Part shown: in pieces, positions 46,088 to 59,280 of the stretch
Position numbering within the stretch: the first letter of the stretch is position 1
How the letters are laid out: the number at the start of each line of letters is the position of its first letter
Origin: Cryptomeria japonica
Lineage: Eukaryota; Streptophyta; Pinopsida; Cupressales; Cupressaceae
Assembly: GCF_030272615.1 (NCBI RefSeq)
Contig: NC_081405.1
Coordinates: forward strand, 155,417,613 to 155,481,612
Direction of reading: 5' to 3'
DNA: 64,000 nucleotides
The notes under the pieces: model-generated
The model's input: only the letters and a program-made list of their open reading frames with translations
The model's database searches: none
Told to the model about the DNA's origin: nothing
Made by a program: the position numbers and the translations under genes

Positions 46088-48198
46088 TCCAATCCTTTCC
46101 AAATCCTTATTTTCCATCCCCTATCCATTTCATCTCCCCAATTATTATTACCAACATCTATGAGCATACCTCCACTTGAAAGCAATACTAAGGGATACCA
46201 TCTATGGAACTAGATGCTTGAGTCCCCCCTTCATCCTTCACGCATCCACTATCTTCCATATCCACTCATCCTCATCCTTATCCATCCAAACTATTCCAAA
46301 AATTCAAAAATTCAAAAAAAAAAAAAAAGTCAAGAAAAATGCAAAAAAAAAAAAAAAAATCGAAAAAACTAAAGAAAAATCATTTCATCCAATGGTGAAA
46401 ACCACTTCTTGTGGCGCCTTGGGTAAGTATCATGATGAAAACTTGGCAAACAAGCATCATGTGTAATCCCCTCATCCCCTTGCACTGTACACTTGGGGGC
46501 AAGCTTCATCCACACAAATCCTCCCATCCATCTACATCATATCTAAGTCCATTCTCCTTTCCTATCTTTGATCTTGAATATCCTATCCATATCCTCCATC
46601 TCATATCCCTCATCCTATCAAAATAAATCATCCATTCCTATCTTTCATCTTGATCATATAAGAGGCAAAACAATGTATATGCATACATGCTTTGGAGCAT
46701 TTAAGCCTTAATCCTCTACCATCCATATCCATTACACATTATCCTCCCACCTCATACATATTTATCCACTATGCTTGCATCCTTAACTCCACTACCTCTA
46801 GTGTGGGGCATTGCACTCATTTGTAGCATAGTCCTTGGGTCTCCATCACCCTACCCTCCGTCCTTTATTCCTCCATATCTTATCCATATCCATCCACTCC
46901 ATCCACCTATCTCCTATCCAAACAATAACTCCCTCCTTCCATCCATCTATTCTCTTACCAATCCTTGGTTCTCCCTTGTCATTGGTTCTATTCAATCAAA
47001 TCCTATCCACCAATCCACCCCATCTAATCCAATTTCCAATCCAATTTCTAATCCAATCCTATCCCATCCAATCATATTCTCCATCTCTTCAAATTTAATC
47101 AATAATCCCATCCCCAATCCAATCATATTCAACCATCCATCTCCCTTTTCATCCTATCTAATCATTTATCCTTCTTCCAATCTTAGCAAATCCATCAAAC
47201 TGAGCTTTCCCCATCTACCTGAGCTTGCATTGACTTGTGCCTAATCCAAGCACCCATCCATACTTTGCTAATCAAATCCAAGCAACAATCCTCTCATCTG
47301 CAGATCTTGCACATCCAACTTGTCTTTTGTCATCCATCAATCAATCCATCACCCTTCCCATCGGGATGCATCCTTCCCTAGTCCAATAGCTTATCCAAAT
47401 CCATGTCCTACTCTTGCCAAGAGATATCAGTTGGTCATGTACAGGTTGTTTGCATGCTTAAGCTTTTCGCTTTGTTTTCATCTTGTGTCCCAGGACTATA
47501 CTTGTTCAGGACTGCCTTGATCATCCTATATCTTGGTATGTCTTGGCTGGTGTATAATGGAGCATAGTTTTCATGGCATGGTGTGTTTGAAGGTCTTCCT
47601 TGTACAAACTGACAACCCTGCATTAGTGTTTATCAGCACTTGCATGATTGTGTGCAAGGCATTCCAGTTTGACTGAGCGTCAGTCCATGCCTCAGATCTT
47701 CATATCATCCCAGTTCTTATAATCAGTGGTGTAGACTATCCATGGAAATATCAAATCTAGGTTTGTTCTCTATACTTTCTCAACAAGAAATCCAATCCAT
47801 TTATCCTTTCTTTATCTCATTTCATTCACAACACTCCAACTCATCCTACTTCCCTCTTTCATTATCTTCATCCTTTCATCACTTATTCTTCTATTTTCCT
47901 TTCGAGAGAACACCCATGTTCTTCAAACTTGCATGTTCTCTTGAGGGGGCATACCACTGCTTCCTCGTCATCCTTCCTCCTTATCATTCTTCCTCATCCC
48001 ATGACCGAGGCATCATGCTACTAGTCCTTATCATCCTTCCTCATCTCATGACTGGGGCATCATGCTACTAGCCCTTATCCTTTTCTTCATGTCATGACTG
48101 GGGCATCATGCTACTAGTCCTTATCCTTTTCTTCCACTATGTTTTATTCTTCTTTGATATAACATCGTTTCACGATGCTATATCAAAGAGGGGGAAAA
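46088..48198 (+). other. Non-coding 3' part of the Gypsy-like element
   Basis: ATCC-type low complexity with two poly(A) runs near 46316-46360 and TCATGACYGGGGCATCATGCTACTAG repeated three times near 48000-48120. It ends in the purine tract AAAGAGGGGGAAAA before 48199. An AACATCGT..ACGATG inverted repeat and TATCAAAG lie just before the tract. No RT or integrase was found. Confidence 0.6.
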
Positions 48199-49122
48199 TG
48201 TAGACACCTAAAATTAGTATTTAATTAATTTAAGCCTATCAACATAATTAATTAACCTAACTGTGTTATCCTTATTCCTCTCAGAATCAATTCAATCTAA
48301 TTTAATTAATCCTGTCACTATAGTCTAATAATTAATTTATCAAATAAATTAATTATTCCCCTATTCTTCTAAAGTCCTCTCAACAATTATTTCCTCTAAA
48401 ACCCACTCAGTTAATTAATTCTAATTAATTAACCTAGTCATGTGATTCCTACAGATCACTTTTCCTAATCCCACTTAGCCTAATTAATTCTTCTAGAATC
48501 TCTCATAATCATGCTTCTCATTATTCTCCTATTTTTAATTCTCAATCATGTCACATCAACTTTGAATCTCTCAAAGAAATTCAAATTTCTTTGAATCCCT
48601 CAATGCATCCTTATTTTGGAATTTTTAATTCAAGTTTGAAATTCAAATTTCTCCCCCCTTTTTTCCAAAGAAATTTTATATTCCTATTTATTTTCCCAAG
48701 GCACCCTTGATCCATGCCTTCTATCTCAAATCAATCTTGGCCCTCCATTGGCCTTCTCCAATCTATAAATTGGAGCTTATCCTCCTCACAAAAGATGGAT
48801 CTTCTCATGCATTGTCATGCTACCATTTCTTCTAATCGTCTCTCAAATCTAATCCAAATCCTCCTATCCATCACTCAAATCCTATCAAATCCTTCAATCC
48901 ACCTTGTTGAGCACAAAGGAGAGCATTCCACATACAAAATCAAGCAAGAGGAGCACATCAAGTGGAGCATCATCAAGGGGCGCCTTCACTTCATCAAACT
49001 CAATTCGAAGGAGAAGGTAAAATAGTAAGGTGAAATGGTTATTCTTTGATGTTTTTAGCATTTTCATGTCCATTTCATCATGTTTTGATCATTTTTCCTT
49101 CTAATTTGTTTTCCCCTCTTCA
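48199..49122 (+). repeat. Right LTR of the Gypsy-like element
   Basis: About 924 bp, shorter than the left LTR mainly by an indel of about 25 bp near 48729. It has the same start, TATA region (48764) and 76-codon ORF (ATG at 48795). Confidence 0.75.
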
Positions 49123-49289
49123 TTTTGGCATGCTCGGTGGGACTCATGTCCCTGAAAACCTATTTTTGCAAGTTTTTGTGAATTTTTGTCGCAAGTTCTG
49201 TTTCAGCGCGAAAGCTCATACGAGTTTCTATCTAACATAGAACAACTCTATTTTTTTTGTCATATGGGCTCTGAGATTTTTCGTATAGG
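49123..49289 (+). mobile_element. Extra internal fragment after the right LTR
   Basis: It is homologous to 41901-42064, including the candidate primer binding site, and continues to the phrase TTTTTCGTATAGG. After 49289 the sequence is unrelated. A normal element should end at its right LTR. Confidence 0.7.
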
Positions 49290-50632
49290 GGTGCTAAGAC
49301 CCAATCCTAGGGGGGACAGGGGTGCCATGCCCCTGTCCTGCCCTATTTTGGGGCCTGGACAAGATCTCAAGGTGATGCAGGGGCCAGAACATGAGAACAT
49401 TTGTAATGATGATGATGCAAAGAGAGGTCTCAATTGAGTAGGGGAATGCAGTCGCAAAGGTGAGGGCCTGAAATATAATCAAAATTGCAAGGGTTGCAAT
49501 TTTATGATGCTACATTTATCGCCCACTTTAGCTGGAGTATGGCTTACACCAATTCTATCGGTAAAGTAGAAGAAAGAGAGAGATAAAGATGAGAGATATG
49601 GAGGAATATCACAAGGAGTATAAGACGTCACTGATCTCAATGAACCGAGCCTCCAATCTTGGAATCTTAACTCACTCAAGCATATGCAAGAGCACAAAAA
49701 ACAAAAAGAACATGACAAATCACAAAAGACATACGATAAAAACCAAAACACAAGACCACACATCACCTAGTCGACGAGGCCTCGATACTCAAATGTCTCA
49801 AAAATTAATTAAAACACAAAGATGAATGCCATTACATAAACACCAATAATCACATAAAAGAGAAAAGATGAAATCATCCATGAACCACCAATAGTAAAAC
49901 TATGAGTTCATGAGAGGAAGAAGAGAGAGAACATGAATACACACTTTAGTGATCTATGAGAAGAAAGGTGAACAAAAGGAACCATGGACATCTCGCCCCT
50001 AGAATTAGGTGATCCATGGAGAAAAGAGAACATCGAGAACTAGCCCCTAGATTTTGTCTAGGTGATAACATAATTAGTTCCACTCAACCTCATGCGCGTG
50101 TGTGCAAGTGAGGTTCGAAGCACCTCATAGGAGTCTCTGCCCGAGTATGCTACAACCTATATAAGATGTATAGTACAAATATCAAGAAAGTGGTGACATC
50201 TCGCTCTAAGAGGTTGTCCCCTAGTTTCAAGAATGATCCACTATATAAGAGAAAAGTGGCGACATCTTGCTCTAAGAGGTTGCCCTCTAGTTTCGAGAAT
50301 GACCCACTATATAAGAGAAAAGTGGCGACATCTCGCTCTAAGAGGCTATGCTCTTCTTCTGAGAATGATGCACTATATAAGAGAAAAGTAATGACATCTC
50401 GCTTTAAGAGGTTGTGCTCTAGTTCCGAGAATGACCCACTATATAAAAGAAAATTGATGACATCTCTCTCTAAGAGGTTGTGCTTTGGTTTTGAGAATGA
50501 TCCATTGTATAAAATAAAAGTGATGACATCTCGCTCTAAGAGGCTATGCTCCGGTTCCGAGAATGACCCACTATATAAGGGATATAATACGCAAGAGAAA
50601 TATAATACAAAAGGAGCAATGTCGGTGCCCCC
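49290..50632 (-). repeat. Putative LTR of a minus-strand Gypsy-like remnant
   Basis: It lies between the break at 49289 and a minus-strand purine tract (AAGGGGGGGG at 50630-50639) that follows gag-derived and 3' non-coding sequence. It contains the 66-bp repeat with TATATA elements. Boundaries are tentative; no second LTR was found in the window. Confidence 0.35.
50180..50580. repeat. Six 66-bp units, open in one frame
   Basis: Units contain TCTCGCTCTAAGAGGYTRTG, GAGAATGAYCCACTATATAA and GAGAAAAGTG. Since 66 is 22 codons, the plus frame 50166-50639 stays open through the array and encodes six copies of a 22-residue unit (SENDPLYKRKV and TSRSKRLC). Each unit also carries a TATATAA element. 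Coding and promoter-repeat readings are both possible; no neighbouring exon supports coding. Confidence 0.85.
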
Positions 50633-50639
50633 CCCTTAA

Positions 50640-51700
50640 GATTTCAACATAGTTTAATGTTGATATCTTAAGGAAACTAGAACAAGGATACTTACCTTCA
50701 ACACAAAGAAGATATCCATTATGAAACAATGCCATAGATCTATGCAAGAGAGAGAAAAATCTTCAAGCAAGGATAAGATATTTGGAAAGAGATATCTTGA
50801 TGTAAGTGTAAAGGAGATCCTTGGAGAAGAAGAGATCTTTTCTCAAAAGACATCTACCTCCAAGAGGAGTTGTCTTAGACAAATATAACATCTTCTAGAA
50901 CAAAGCGTAGAAGGGAACAAGAATTCAATCCTTCCTCCTCTTGCTAGGTGAAAGGGATTCTTGATGAAGGATGACTTAGTTTTATCCCAATGGGGATGGG
51001 TGAATTTATTATATATGTACTACACCTCTTGTATAAGAGAGAACCCTTGAGTGAACAACAAAAATTACACACAAGGAATTTGACATAAAGTAATAAAACT
51101 CACAAGCATCCACAACATAGGAAAGAGTGGATCCTTAGAGAAAGAAAGAGAGAGATCATTGCTCCCCAAGTGTAGGAAAATGAGAAGAATTACACAACTT
51201 CTAGAGAGAGACTACTCATAAGAGACTTATCATTACAAGCAAGGAATACATCCTAACCAAGGAACAGACATGTGCTTGCATGAAGGATAACTCCATTCAA
51301 GAAAGGACATCAAGTTATGAATAACACAATAGAAGAGGTAATTTGAAAAGAGAGAGAAAGAAGAAGATTCACAAAAGTTCTCTGAGGAGATATTGTTCAT
51401 AATAGACGTATTGTTTCAAGAAAGGAGAAGATCCCACTCACGGAACATACATGCGCTCGCATGAAGGAATACTCCATGCAAGAAAGGACATCAAGTTTAT
51501 GAATAGTGTACTCCATAAAGAAAATAGTGAAACCTTAGAAAGAGGAAAAGGAATATTCTTTCCCCCCCAAGCATAGAGGCAAGAATAAATAGACTATTAC
51601 GTTTCTCACTAAGTATGATTGCACCTGAAATTGTACCACCATGAATGACAAGGAGCCCCCAATAGGTAGGGTAATTATGCCACATAGTGAGGAGAAACAT
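50640..51700 (-). repeat. 3' non-coding retroelement repeat (partner of 5.3-6.2 kb)
   Basis: Homologous to 5300-6200; see that entry. On the minus strand it lies downstream of the gag remnant and upstream of the purine tract. Confidence 0.6.
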
Positions 51701-51716
51701 AATAGTAACTTGAATG

Positions 51717-52937
51717 TTATTTTAAATGATTATTAGATATATTCCATTCATTGTCAGATGTTATTTTTACCATGCCTGAATCAATGTAATGTTGTATTTG
51801 TGTTTTCAAATCTTGACACTCATTAGTAGATTGGACATGGGTTTGATGATATTTACAAAAAGAAGAATTTTTAGAATTTTGTTTATGTTTTCTTCTTCGT
51901 TGAGGACCAATAGGAGATATTAATTTGGATTTTAGAAGATTGGTCAACACATTTTCTTGTTATAACTCAAAATTAGAATCAGAAGGTGTGGATTTACAAG
52001 ACAATGGAGAAGACGATGTTGACAAAGGAAAGTGTGATTTCACATGACTTTGTCGTTCACATTCAGCCATTTGTCCATTGCATCTATGTGTATGTTCAAA
52101 AGAGGGTTCACTCTTAGGGGGAATTGGATTGAAGTTTAAAGAGGCCCAATCAATTTCAAGGTTTGTGTTAAGAGAAAAATTTGGAATATTAAATTTAGGC
52201 ATCTTAGACTTTCTAGAAAAGGTAGGAGTAAAATCTAAGGACCCCCAATCATCTTCTAAGAGTTATTCTTTAGCAACATCTTTGGTAGGAGATGGTGTAT
52301 TTGAGTGAATTGAAGAGAGGATTGTAGGAACTAAGAAAAAATATGGGGCTTCACTTATATTCTCATCGACTACCTCATTAGTATATGTGTAAGGCACAAC
52401 ATGATAATCAAGAATAATTTTTGGTTTCCTAGGAAGATGAATGGAATTGATTTAATTTTTATTAGGCTCTTGATTTTTGGGAGAGAGAGAATTATGATGA
52501 AAAATAATATTTTCCTCTTGTTCTAAGGTATATTTATGTTCAAGAAACTCATTAGAAAAAGGACTATCATGTGTAATTAATTCTTCATCTTTAGAGGGAA
52601 GATCATGAAAAGAAGGTATAGTATCACAAGGATAAGTAGCCATAATATCATCCTCTTGCACCAAATAATCCTTATAAGGGAGGCACTTTTTACAAGAAGA
52701 AGGAACACAATTCTCCAAAGATTCATATTTAGGAGGGAGATCTTTAAAAGAAGTTACCATATTCCCTTTTTGCACCAATGTTCCCTCATTAATGAGATCA
52801 ATGGGAGAGGGTAAATCATATGTATGAATGAAAGGGAGAAATAAACTATCATCATATGTATGAAAGAGAACATCATGAACATCTTTAATGTAACTTAAAA
52901 TTGAATTAGAAAAATAAGATAAGAACTCCATATGCAC
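51717..52937 (-). pseudogene. Gypsy-like gag remnant
   Basis: Minus-strand fragments: 52452-52937 (acidic, no known domain) and 51717-52202, one frame with a stop at 51960. The latter holds FCKYHQTHVQSTNEC followed by DLKTQIQHYIDSG, the C/H/C pattern and helix typical of the C-terminal end of plant Gypsy gag just before protease. No protease or reverse transcriptase follows; the next minus-strand sequence is non-coding and then a purine tract. The parent element therefore also seems to lack pol. Confidence 0.55.
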
Positions 52938-52939
52938 TT

Positions 52940-54100
52940 ATGATCAAACAAGAAACTCATATGTGGGTAAGTGGACAAAGATGGTGAACAAAAAATGGGG
53001 GTATAAGTGGCCACTTTTTTTCTTCTGAAAATGGGTAAACTTGAACTTCAAAGAGATATTTTAAGGTCATGCACTCAAATCTAGGAGTTGAGAAAATAAT
53101 AAGAATTGTAGTACTCTGAATCTAGTTTCTAAAATATTACTTTTAAAAAAAATTGGATAAGATTAAGAGGGTCAAACCTTTCATGCATGAAAAATTGTTC
53201 CTGATTTTTTCAGAAAAACATAACATAGTTGTTTCGTGTGCTACACAAAATATGTAGTTAGATTTAGTATTTTTCAAACCCCTTTGGTAGGATGATAGGT
53301 AAGAGTGAGATCTAGAAGTTGTGTGTTTTTTTGAAATTTTTTGTTGAGTATTTTTTTTTTAAATTTTTTGAAGTGACCACATCTTGAAAATTTGGTACAT
53401 GTTTGTGCGCTGGGCATAACTTGCATCAAAATAATGAAAAATGCCAACTTTTTTTTTTTTAAATGTATATAATCTAGTGTAGAACAATAATATGTAATTT
53501 ATTTTGAATTTGGTCAAGTATATGAAAAGCTATTAAAAAAATGGTAGACATATGTCTGTGAGGATTGTCAAGGCACTGATAAAGAAAATTAAAGTTTACT
53601 ATGCTAATGTTGTCCAAAAATAGAAAAATTTATATGGTCAGAAAACTGAGAAGATGTGTGAGATTATGGTGGTAATTTTAGAGATACCCACTTGATCATT
53701 TGTAAACTTGATGATGACGAAGTTGATAAATCATGTTGGACGATGAAAACATGTGTAAAGGGACAAAAATGGGGAGAAAATAGGCTTGCAAGCCTTAGGG
53801 TCATTTTCTAACCCTCTTACCAAGCCAAAACCCACATGGGTTTTGAAAAACAAAAATTATTATTCGCAGTTCTACATAATCTGTATGGGTTATATAAAAC
53901 TAAAACCATTATTTTTTGTTTCACAAAAACTGTATGGGTTATGAAGACATAATAATGTATGCTTGTAAACTTAGCATTTACTACACATATGTATAGACAT
54001 ACATATATAATATGTGTTTATGTATGTATATATGTATATCTATAGTTATATATACATATATTTATATAGATATATGTATATATGTTTGTATACATGCATG
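52940..54100. other. AT-rich intergenic sequence
   Basis: No gene. AGGCTTGCAAGCCT (near 53789) is a perfect palindrome and recalls the GGCTTGG palindromes at 5.2 kb. TATGTATATA-type microsatellite DNA fills about 53990-54100. Confidence 0.5.
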
Positions 54101-54109
54101 TATCTCTTC

Positions 54110-54912
<803 letters not shown>

Positions 54913-54954
54913 TCTCTAACTCTAAAGAACCACATTACACTATGCCTTGGAGAG

Positions 54955-57193
54955 GTGAGAGCAAATTGAGGATCCTAACAATAATTCTCTTTGGGCATTC
55001 TCGGGTAGACTCCCACTAAAGGACAAGGTTTTTGTTGATGCACTAAGAGTGTTAATTGAGAAATATTGGCATGACAGCACAAGGGTTTCACCCAACCAAA
55101 GAGATGTTGTTAGAAGGCAAACTGGAATTAGTAATCGTGAGCCACATCCAAAACACTATTTAACTACTACTCAAACACAACTTTATGAAAAGTTTTTTCA
55201 GATTAAAATTAGTCAAAGATTTTTTGAGATGACAAAACCATTTTATGTTAAGATTAATCATGCATGTAATACATTTTGTTGTAGGGTCCATGTTGAATTT
55301 TCCATGCATTATGATATTTATCACTATATATGTTGTACTTTGTACACTAACAATGTTTTACAGGAATGTGGTCTACAAGCACCTCCTAAGTCACCGAGAG
55401 AATTTATTTCAAGTGTACTATGTAGACAAGATGACGGGTGCATTTACTATAAGATGATGTGTTTGAGAGGTTTTTGTCCTACATGTGGCATTTTGCAACA
55501 GTTGCATAGATGCCTACTTCTAGATAGCATACATGAAATTGGTAAGGAACTAGTTTCTATTGGAAAATACAAGTCAGTCACATATGGTGTTAAAGATGGA
55601 AAAAAATTAAAGAGGTGCGAGTTAGTGAAAAGGGATATATGCGTAGCTAATTTAATGAAGATGTTTCAAGAGAAACTAATGTATGAGTACATAGGTCACA
55701 CACATAGAGCCAAATGGTTAGATGAGAAATTCAAGTTGTGTAAGGACAATTTCCCCCTTGGCACTATTGTCTCTACCATTGATTTTGCTGATAACTATAC
55801 ACTAAAGCCGCAAAATGAGGTACAATCTATGTATTACCACTCTCCACAAGTTACAATTTTTGTATGCATAGCATTCATGCATGCACATGATAGCACTGAG
55901 GAGGACATAAAGGTTATAAGAGAATATCACTTCTATATCAGTGATGATCGTACTCATTCCTCAGAGTTTGTGCAAGGATTATTTATAGTCTTCTATGATG
56001 GTTTAAGGGAAAAGAGATATAAGATACAACCAACACTTAATATGGTTGGACAATTGCACCACACAATTTAAGAATGCAAGGATCTTCTACTGGTTGAAGA
56101 GGATGCATGTGACAAGTGGTGTGCAACATTTCTAGAATTTCATTGAGGTAGGGCATGGAAAGGGAGAGCATGATGGTGCGGAAGCATGTGTGAAAAGAGC
56201 TCTTACTAGAGAGGAATTGATGTATGAAGGTGGTGCAATGTTAATAGATGCAGAAACAATTGTGCAATGGTGTAACTCTACAATGGGACTAGGTAATGAA
56301 GGCAAGTCTATGATTTGTAGATATTTTTGGTTAATACGTGAATCTAACATTGAAAACTATCTACATTGTTGTACACTTACAGGATCAAGTGACATGCATT
56401 CATTTAGAAGTTCAAATGCAACATTGCTAGTTATTTATACTAGACAGATTGCATGCTTTTTCTCTTCGTGTATGCATTTTGTGTGGGATGAACGTGAATC
56501 AAAAGAGTGGGTTGGCCATAGGTCTTGTAGACCTTTGCAAACCCTAGATACATATCAACTTCCTAGAGCACTACAAATGAACTAGATTAAAGCATCAGTG
56601 GATTTTGACCATGTATCAAACATAGTTGAACCAGGTTAAGGGTCGCAATTTTCTACTTGGGTAAAATCAATTTTAAGCTCAATTTATTAGTATTAACTTA
56701 TGTTGATTTTGGTATTAACTTATATCCTTTTATTAAATGCAGGTCATGTATATGCAGTTATTGCAGATGATAACAATGAAGAAGGAACAAATTACTTTTT
56801 GTGTCGTTGTATTGAGGCAAAAAAGAAATTGACTTCTACAATGGCTGATGGAGAGGGTATTGAGTACCCAATAGGATCTGTTGATGTGATAGGGACATGG
56901 CTTACAAGGTACCGTTTTTGTGTCGATTTGTATTAAGACCTCTTAAAATCATTTATTTATCAGTCATTGTATTGATTTTGGCATTAACTTATCCTTCTAT
57001 AAAATGTAGGTACCCTATCAAAAATTCTAATGCCTGGTTGTTTGAGGACTTTGAGACACATAGACATATTCTTCATTACTCAAACCTTCTTGTTGCAACA
57101 AATATTCATTTGATTAATATCGTGGTAGACCTATTAACAAACATTTGTGGAAATTTCGTGAATCTGACCACGAGGCAATACTTGACATACTAA
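54955..57193 (+). pseudogene. Transposase-like gene, copy B (three exons)
   Basis: Exon 1 runs from at least 54955 (EDPNNNSLWAFSGRLPLKDK) to 56634. Exon 2 is 56743-56908 and exon 3 is 57010-57193, with GT-AG introns whose joins restore EPG|HVYAV and TR|YPIKN. Motifs in order: MMCLRGFCPTCG (possible zinc ligand cluster) near 55460; DFADNYTLKPQNEVQS near 55781; FYISDDRTHS; WLDNCTTQFKNARIFYW near 56040; GHGKGEHDG near 56151; then a C-terminal part with YPIGSVDVIGTWL and NAWLFEDFE. Two acidic motifs plus GHGKGEHDG suggest a DDE/RNase-H-fold transposase. I recall uncharacterised animal proteins with DFxENY and SHGKGxxDG motifs but cannot name the family. Damage: a frameshift near 56030, TAG at 56133-56135 and TAG at 56583-56585. 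The true start was not identified. Confidence 0.75.
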
Positions 57194-57344
57194 GGGTTAG
57201 AGCTGATCCAAAAGGTTCACTTGATTGATTTTGGGCCATCTAGAAGAATAATTCTACAATATGGTAGAATAATTTTGACAATTTTATATATATCTTTTGC
57301 GAAATGTTGTAACTTCACTTTTTTGGAGGTTCTCTACGTGCATA

Positions 57345-57590
57345 TGAGCTTTAATGTGCATATGTAGATGCCAAATTTTGTATATAAGAACATCAATGAG
57401 TTGTAATGTGCATATCTAGATGCTAAATTTTGTATTAAAAATAATAATGAGTTGTAATGTACATATCTAGTTGCTAAATTTTGTATAAAAAAACAACGAG
57501 TTGTAATTTGCATATTTAGATGCAAAATTTTGTAAATATAAACAATAATGAGCTTGAAGGTTTATATTAGATGCCAAATTTTATATATAA
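57345..57590. repeat. Five degenerate 49-52 bp tandem units
   Basis: GATGCYAAATTTTGTA or variants recur at about 57367, 57419, 57470 and 57519, with a weaker fifth copy near 57570. They alternate with GAGTTGTAATGTGCATAT. They lie 150 bp after the transposase stop. Confidence 0.75.
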
Positions 57591-58050
57591 AAGTGCCCAT
57601 GTGGCTGATTGTAAATTTTGAGAGCCCAAATTTGTACCATTTGATAATAAATACATTTGTAATAAATTTGTACCATTTGATTATAAATTTATACTATTTG
57701 ATTATAAATAAATGTGTTTGATTCTGACATATGTTAAATAACTTGCAAATGGGTATCTCAATATGCAATCTTTTTTCCAATTGTTTTGGGAAAGTTTTGA
57801 GTTATTGTTGAATTACTCGATTTGAAGTGCTAGTAGGAATAAGCCTCCTAAGTGCAGTTTTGTGTATTGGGAAGTGAACCAGTCAACTTGGGCATGTGAA
57901 ACCTTGTGTCAAGGTTTCATAGGTGTGTTAAACCCCTGAGTTATGTTTGGTTAATCCATTGAAGTTGAAAATCCCATTTGAGTGGTTGGGTGATGCCTTG
58001 AGAGTGCATTGAGACAAGGTGTGAAAGGGTAAGAAACCTAGTATTGGATG
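57591..58050. other. AT-rich spacer
   Basis: No gene. Three short copies of TTTGTACCATTTGATTATAAA-like sequence occur near 57630-57710. Confidence 0.5.
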
Positions 58051-59280
58051 ATTGGAGTTTGACTAGTGAGAAACGGAGCCATCCAGATCTACTCACATAG
58101 ACAATTCATTCCCACAATGAGCATAACGAAAGATGCACTATTTTGCCACCTTTCACTTACAGTTTTTGATGGTTTTTGATGCGACAGAAAAAATCTCACC
58201 AGAAGAAAATGGAATCGAGTTGTCCAAGATTGAGAGAGGCTTTTTTAGACATTGACAACACAACCCCATAGGTTCAAATGGATCATCAATAAGTTCCACG
58301 GTCTCTGAGTTACACGACGTCAAAGTTTGACCATTTTTTCCACTTTGAGTGCTCAAGGGAAAACGTCGCTACGAGGTAACTCAGAATGATCGGACGTCTT
58401 GGGGAGTAAGAAAAAGGCACACCTAGCATAAACCCAACCACCTAGATGCGCTTGAGCCGATGGTTCATTCCCATGATGAGAAGAGAAAAAGATGCACTAT
58501 TTTGCCACCTCTGACTGACGGTTTTTGATGCGACGGAAAAAATATCACCACAAGAAAATGGAATCGAGTTGTCCAAAACCAGGAGAGGATTTTTTAGGAA
58601 GAAAAAAAGCAACCCCATAGGTTCAAATGGATTGTCCATAAGTGATATGGTCTTTGAGTTACGTGACATCAAAGTTTGACCATTTTTTCCACTTTGAGCG
58701 CTCAAGGGAAAGCATCGCTACGAGGAGGCTCAGAACGATGAGACGTCTTGGGGAGAAATATAAGGGAACACATAGCGTAAACTTATCCCCCCCCCCCCCC
58801 CCCGGATGCACTCGCACAAAGGGTTCCTTCCCATGACGAGCAGAATGAAAGATGCACTATTTTGCCACCTCTCATTAATAATGTTTGACGGTTTTTGATG
58901 CAACAGAAAATATCTCACCACAAGAAAATGGAATTGAGTTGTCCAAAATCAAGAAAGGTTTTTTAGGAAGCGACAACATGACCCCATAGGTTCAAACAAA
59001 TTATCCATAAGTTCTATGGTTTCCAAGTTACGCGGCGTCAAAGTTTGACCATTTTTTCCACTTTGAGCACTCAAGGGAAAACGTTGCTACGAAGTGGCTC
59101 AAAATTATCAAACATCTTGGGGAGAAAAAAAAAGGAACACCTAGCATAAACTTGACCACTCAGATGTGCTCACGCTGACAGTTTGTTCCCACGATGAGCA
59201 TAACGAAAGATGCACTATTTTGCCACCTCTCACTAATAGTTTTTGATGGTTTTTGACGAAAGAAGAGATAATTGGTTTGA
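58050..59280 (-). repeat. 359-bp tandem satellite array B, inverted relative to array A
   Basis: AGATGCACTATTTTGCCACC recurs at 58131, 58490, 58850 and 59208, with periods of 358-360 bp; three full units plus ends. The reverse complement aligns with array A in order and spacing (ATGATCCATTTGA, CCTATGGGGTTGTGTT, CTAAAAAAGCCTCTCTC, GTCGCATCAAAAACC against GTTGCGACAAAAAGC). The sequences are diverged but clearly one family. A run of 17 C lies at 58787-58803 in one unit. Confidence 0.88.

Larger units (their letters stand above)
40949..49289 (+). mobile_element. Non-autonomous Gypsy-like element plus a second internal fragment
   Basis: LTRs start TGTAGACACCTAAAATTA at 40949 and 48199. Both are followed by the same candidate primer binding site, TGGCACGCCCGGTGGGACTC at 41904 and its C-to-T variant at 49126. 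The internal region has a long non-coding leader, a foldback, a Pro/Ser-rich gag-like ORF and a purine tract. No protease, reverse transcriptase or integrase motif was seen. Homology to the left copy continues about 167 bp past the right LTR and stops at 49289, so the structure is LTR-internal-LTR-internal fragment. Confidence 0.75.

Noticed and set aside
49260-49482. Minus-strand ORFs across the GC-richer patch near 49.3 kb
   Set aside because: Overlapping ORFs in two frames with no similarity to the neighbouring gag; probably LTR sequence.
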